From: an uncultured Flavobacteriales bacterium
GTDB lineage: Bacteria; Bacteroidota; Bacteroidia; Flavobacteriales; Vicingaceae
Assembly (NCBI GenBank): GCA_913052515.1
Contig: CAJXFJ010000006.1
Coordinates: 1-14,657 of the forward strand
Reading direction: 5' to 3'
DNA length: 14,657 nucleotides
A model generated the notes under the pieces. The model made no database searches and was not told the DNA's origin. It was given only the letters and a program-made list of their open reading frames with translations. Positions 13,006 to 14,657 of the stretch are shown here, one piece after another. Within the stretch, counting starts at the first letter, position 1. The number at the start of each line of letters is the position of its first letter. A program made the translations under genes and the position numbers.

Positions 13006-13038
13006 CAAAGTTATTAAAACACAATTGTATAGAAGAAA
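13006..13038 (-). promoter_or_regulatory. Candidate promoter of response regulator gene
   Basis: Minus strand TAACTTTG (13013-13006) is an exact TAnnTTTG box 13 bp before the ATG. The best -33 candidate is TTTC (13038-13035) at 21 nt, a three-of-four match. The -7 call is good and the -33 call is weak. Confidence 0.5.
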
Positions 13039-13065
13039 TTAGAAAAAGAAAATCATAGAATTATT

Positions 13066-13073
13066 TACCTTCG
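13066..13073 (+). promoter_or_regulatory. Candidate -7 box of glycosyltransferase gene
   Basis: TACCTTCG is seven of eight bases of TAnnTTTG, followed by CCGC as in the GC-rich start region of the mscS promoter. It ends 15 bp before the ATG at 13089. No TTTG is found at the expected -33 spacing. Confidence 0.4.
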
Positions 13074-13088
13074 CCGCTCCAAAAAAGC

Positions 13089-14291
13089 ATGGCAAACATT
13101 AAACCTTCAATTCTTTTCATTAGCACTCAACTGCCATTTCCACCTAAAAGTGGAGGTACGGTAAAGTCTTGGAATTATGTTAAAGACTTGTCAGCTAGGT
13201 ACAAGCTTTCTGTGGCATGCTTGCTAAAAGACGATGATGATCAGTTTGTAGAATCGTTTAAAAGCAAGCTACCCTTAGCGAACCTTATTACTCATGCTCA
13301 TCAAACAAGTAGAAGCATTACAACATTACTAAAAAGCTACTTGGGTCATGCTTGTTTGAACGTTTACCGAAATCACTCAAAAACATTTAGAAATCAACTT
13401 TCAGCCGTTTTGAAAGAAGTGGAAGCGGTAATCATTGACCACTATGAAATGTTTCAATATGTGCCAGTCGACTTTACAGGAAAAGTGATTCTTCATACCC
13501 ACAATGCAGAATTTATGCTTTGGCAACGAATGAGTGAGCTAGAATCTAATCCATTTAAAAAGCTAATTCTGAGGCTAGAAGCAAAAAGAGTAGCCAAATT
13601 CGAACAAGAAATATTTAATCGGTCAGATTTAATTTACACCACTGAATCTGACCAAGAATTATATAGAAAACATAGTTTTCAATTGGGTAACATTCAGGTC
13701 ACCTATCACTTAGGAAATGACACTTTGCTTGATTTGCCCAATATAGAATTCAGTTCTACAGAACTTGCCATCACTTTTATGGGCACTTTAAGTTGGGAGC
13801 CCAATGTAGACGGCCTTTTATGGTTTATTGAAAATGTTTACCCAAAGGTTTTAAAAAAGCATCCTAACTGTAAACTTTATGTACTTGGAAAAGATCCAGA
13901 TGCCCGTTTATTAAAAGCAGCCCAAAGTTTTGAGTTTATTGTTTTTACTGGCTTTGTAAAAGAACTAGACAGCTATTTAAAAAAGACAAGGGTTTACATT
14001 GCACCATTGAGGTTTGGAAGTGGCATGAAAGTAAAAGTGCTCGAAGGTTTATATCGGGGGGTTCCAACTGTTTCAACAAGTGTAGGTGCAGAAGGGTTGA
14101 AAGTAGAAGACAATAAGCACATTATGATAGCAAATGAGCCAGATACTTTTGCAGGAAAATGCATTCGACTACTAGAAGACGAAAAAAGCTGGAATAGCTT
14201 ACTTGCTAACAGTCGCCAAATTGCAAGACAAGAATACCAATGGATACCCCTATTTGAGAGAATGGATATAGAACTGAAAAAAGTTTTATAA
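13089..14291 (+). CDS. Family 4 glycosyltransferase (GT-B fold)
   Basis: A 400-residue cytoplasmic or membrane-associated enzyme expected to transfer a sugar from an NDP-sugar donor to a glycan or lipid acceptor. The N-terminal Rossmann half starts ILFISTQLPFPPKSGGTVK (8-26), whose Gly-rich PPKSGG loop is typical of GT4 acceptor domains, and includes HTHNAE at 136-141. The C-terminal donor half starts near MGTLSWEPNVDG (231-242) and contains APLRFGSGMKVKVLEG (305-320) with the GT4 nucleotide-sugar glutamate region, then GVPTVST and GAEGL. Substrates cannot be inferred, as no other polysaccharide genes are in the window. It runs against its neighbours, and its stop shares the palindrome TTATAA with the convergent kinase stop. 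Confidence 0.93.
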   Translation: MANIKPSILFISTQLPFPPKSGGTVKSWNYVKDLSARYKLSVACLLKDDDDQFVESFKSKLPLANLITHAHQTSRSITTLLKSYLGHACLNVYRNHSKTFRNQLSAVLKEVEAVIIDHYEMFQYVPVDFTGKVILHTHNAEFMLWQRMSELESNPFKKLILRLEAKRVAKFEQEIFNRSDLIYTTESDQELYRKHSFQLGNIQVTYHLGNDTLLDLPNIEFSSTELAITFMGTLSWEPNVDGLLWFIENVYPKVLKKHPNCKLYVLGKDPDARLLKAAQSFEFIVFTGFVKELDSYLKKTRVYIAPLRFGSGMKVKVLEGLYRGVPTVSTSVGAEGLKVEDNKHIMIANEPDTFAGKCIRLLEDEKSWNSLLANSRQIARQEYQWIPLFERMDIELKKVL

Positions 14292-14657
14292 TGGAATTCG
14301 AATCGTAGCAATCGTACCACTATGAGGACTTGGCTCAAAATTTACTTCTCCACTCAACGGATTCAATCTACTTTTAATGTTTAATAAGCCATGTCCATCA
14401 CTTCCTTCTCCCTTTTTTATACCCACACCATTATCCTCGACAATTAAAATCAATTTGTCTTTGTTTTTAAACAATTGAACAGCCACCTTAGTCGCTTTTG
14501 AATGTTTAATAATGTTATTGACCAATTCCTGACAAATACGATACAGGCTCACTTCTACTTTTTCTCTGAAACGATCTTTCACCCCAAAATGCTCAAATTC
14601 ATATTCTATATCTGAGTTTCCTAAACTTTTTTCAAGCATATCTTGAATGGCTTCTTT
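14286..14657 (-). CDS. Sensor histidine kinase, NarX/DegS-like, catalytic end only
   Basis: The last 123 complete codons are visible and the frame is open to the window edge, so sensor and dimerisation domains are not seen. The visible part is a GHKL ATPase domain: N box ELVNNIIKHSKATK, G1 box VEDNGVG and G2 box GHGLLNIKSRL, ending GTIATIRIPL. The wording of the N and G2 boxes is that of HisKA_3-type kinases (NarX, DegS, LiaS), which partner NarL/FixJ regulators. The regulator at 12327-12992 on the same strand is therefore the natural partner. The visible sequence lacks the phospho-accepting His, which lies upstream in this family. The gene overlaps the glycosyltransferase by 6 bp, tail to tail. 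Confidence 0.93.
   Translation of the reverse strand, partial: KEAIQDMLEKSLGNSDIEYEFEHFGVKDRFREKVEVSLYRICQELVNNIIKHSKATKVAVQLFKNKDKLILIVEDNGVGIKKGEGSDGHGLLNIKSRLNPLSGEVNFEPSPHSGTIATIRIPL

Noticed and set aside
13994..14338. Minus-strand open frame opposite the glycosyltransferase end
   Set aside because: It is antisense to conserved GT4 motifs and overlaps the kinase end; a shadow frame.

Overview
This window is about 14.7 kb of an AT-rich chromosome from the phylum Bacteroidota, probably class Flavobacteriia. Four things support this. Two secreted proteins end in type IX secretion system (T9SS) type A sorting domains, and a decayed third is present. Several genes have the Bacteroidota promoter pattern TTTG-N18-TAnnTTTG. 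Starts lack strong Shine-Dalgarno sequences and sit in A-rich leaders. The families present (DUF3078, TPR/PD40/OmpA fusions, a GCSIK-tailed thioredoxin lipoprotein) are typical of the group.

Layout. (1) 1-948, minus: the first 316 codons of a membrane-anchored metallophosphoesterase. Divergent from it, 1053-2880, plus: a small MscS channel and a DUF3078 outer-membrane-type protein, closed by a strong terminator. (2) 2934-3270: a gene-free stretch holding a degenerate palindromic repeat and a short direct repeat. (3) 3271-5015, minus: a T9SS-exported repeat protein. Its start codon overlaps the stop of a decayed, truncated T9SS sorting domain, and a terminator lies just upstream. (4) 5038-7672, minus: a thioredoxin-like lipoprotein and a TPR/PD40/regulatory-like/OmpA protein with the architecture of T9SS component PorE, each with its own promoter. 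(5) 7694-10967, minus: an apparent three-gene operon with a WD40/YVTN-like propeller, a small exported protein with a weak TonB-C-like tail and a PQQ-type propeller. It has one candidate promoter and one terminator, and the terminator overlaps the next gene's promoter. (6) 11007-14657: a regulatory segment with a solo LuxR-type HTH protein, a T9SS cargo protein, a NarL/FixJ response regulator, a convergent GT4 glycosyltransferase and the catalytic end of a NarX/DegS-like histidine kinase.

Most products belong to the cell envelope: stretch-activated channel, outer-membrane protein, peptidoglycan-binding OmpA, secreted adhesin-like or propeller proteins, periplasmic redox lipoprotein. The kinase and response regulator probably form a two-component pair whose genes are separated by an oppositely oriented glycosyltransferase. 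The solo HTH protein, about 59% identical to the regulator's DNA-binding domain, may act on overlapping targets. I see no tRNA, rRNA, CRISPR array, insertion sequence or phage gene. The most unusual items are the orphan frameshifted sorting domain, the solo HTH paralogue next to nested inverted repeats, the terminator-embedded promoter and three consecutive propeller classes. None amounts to a demonstrably new system.
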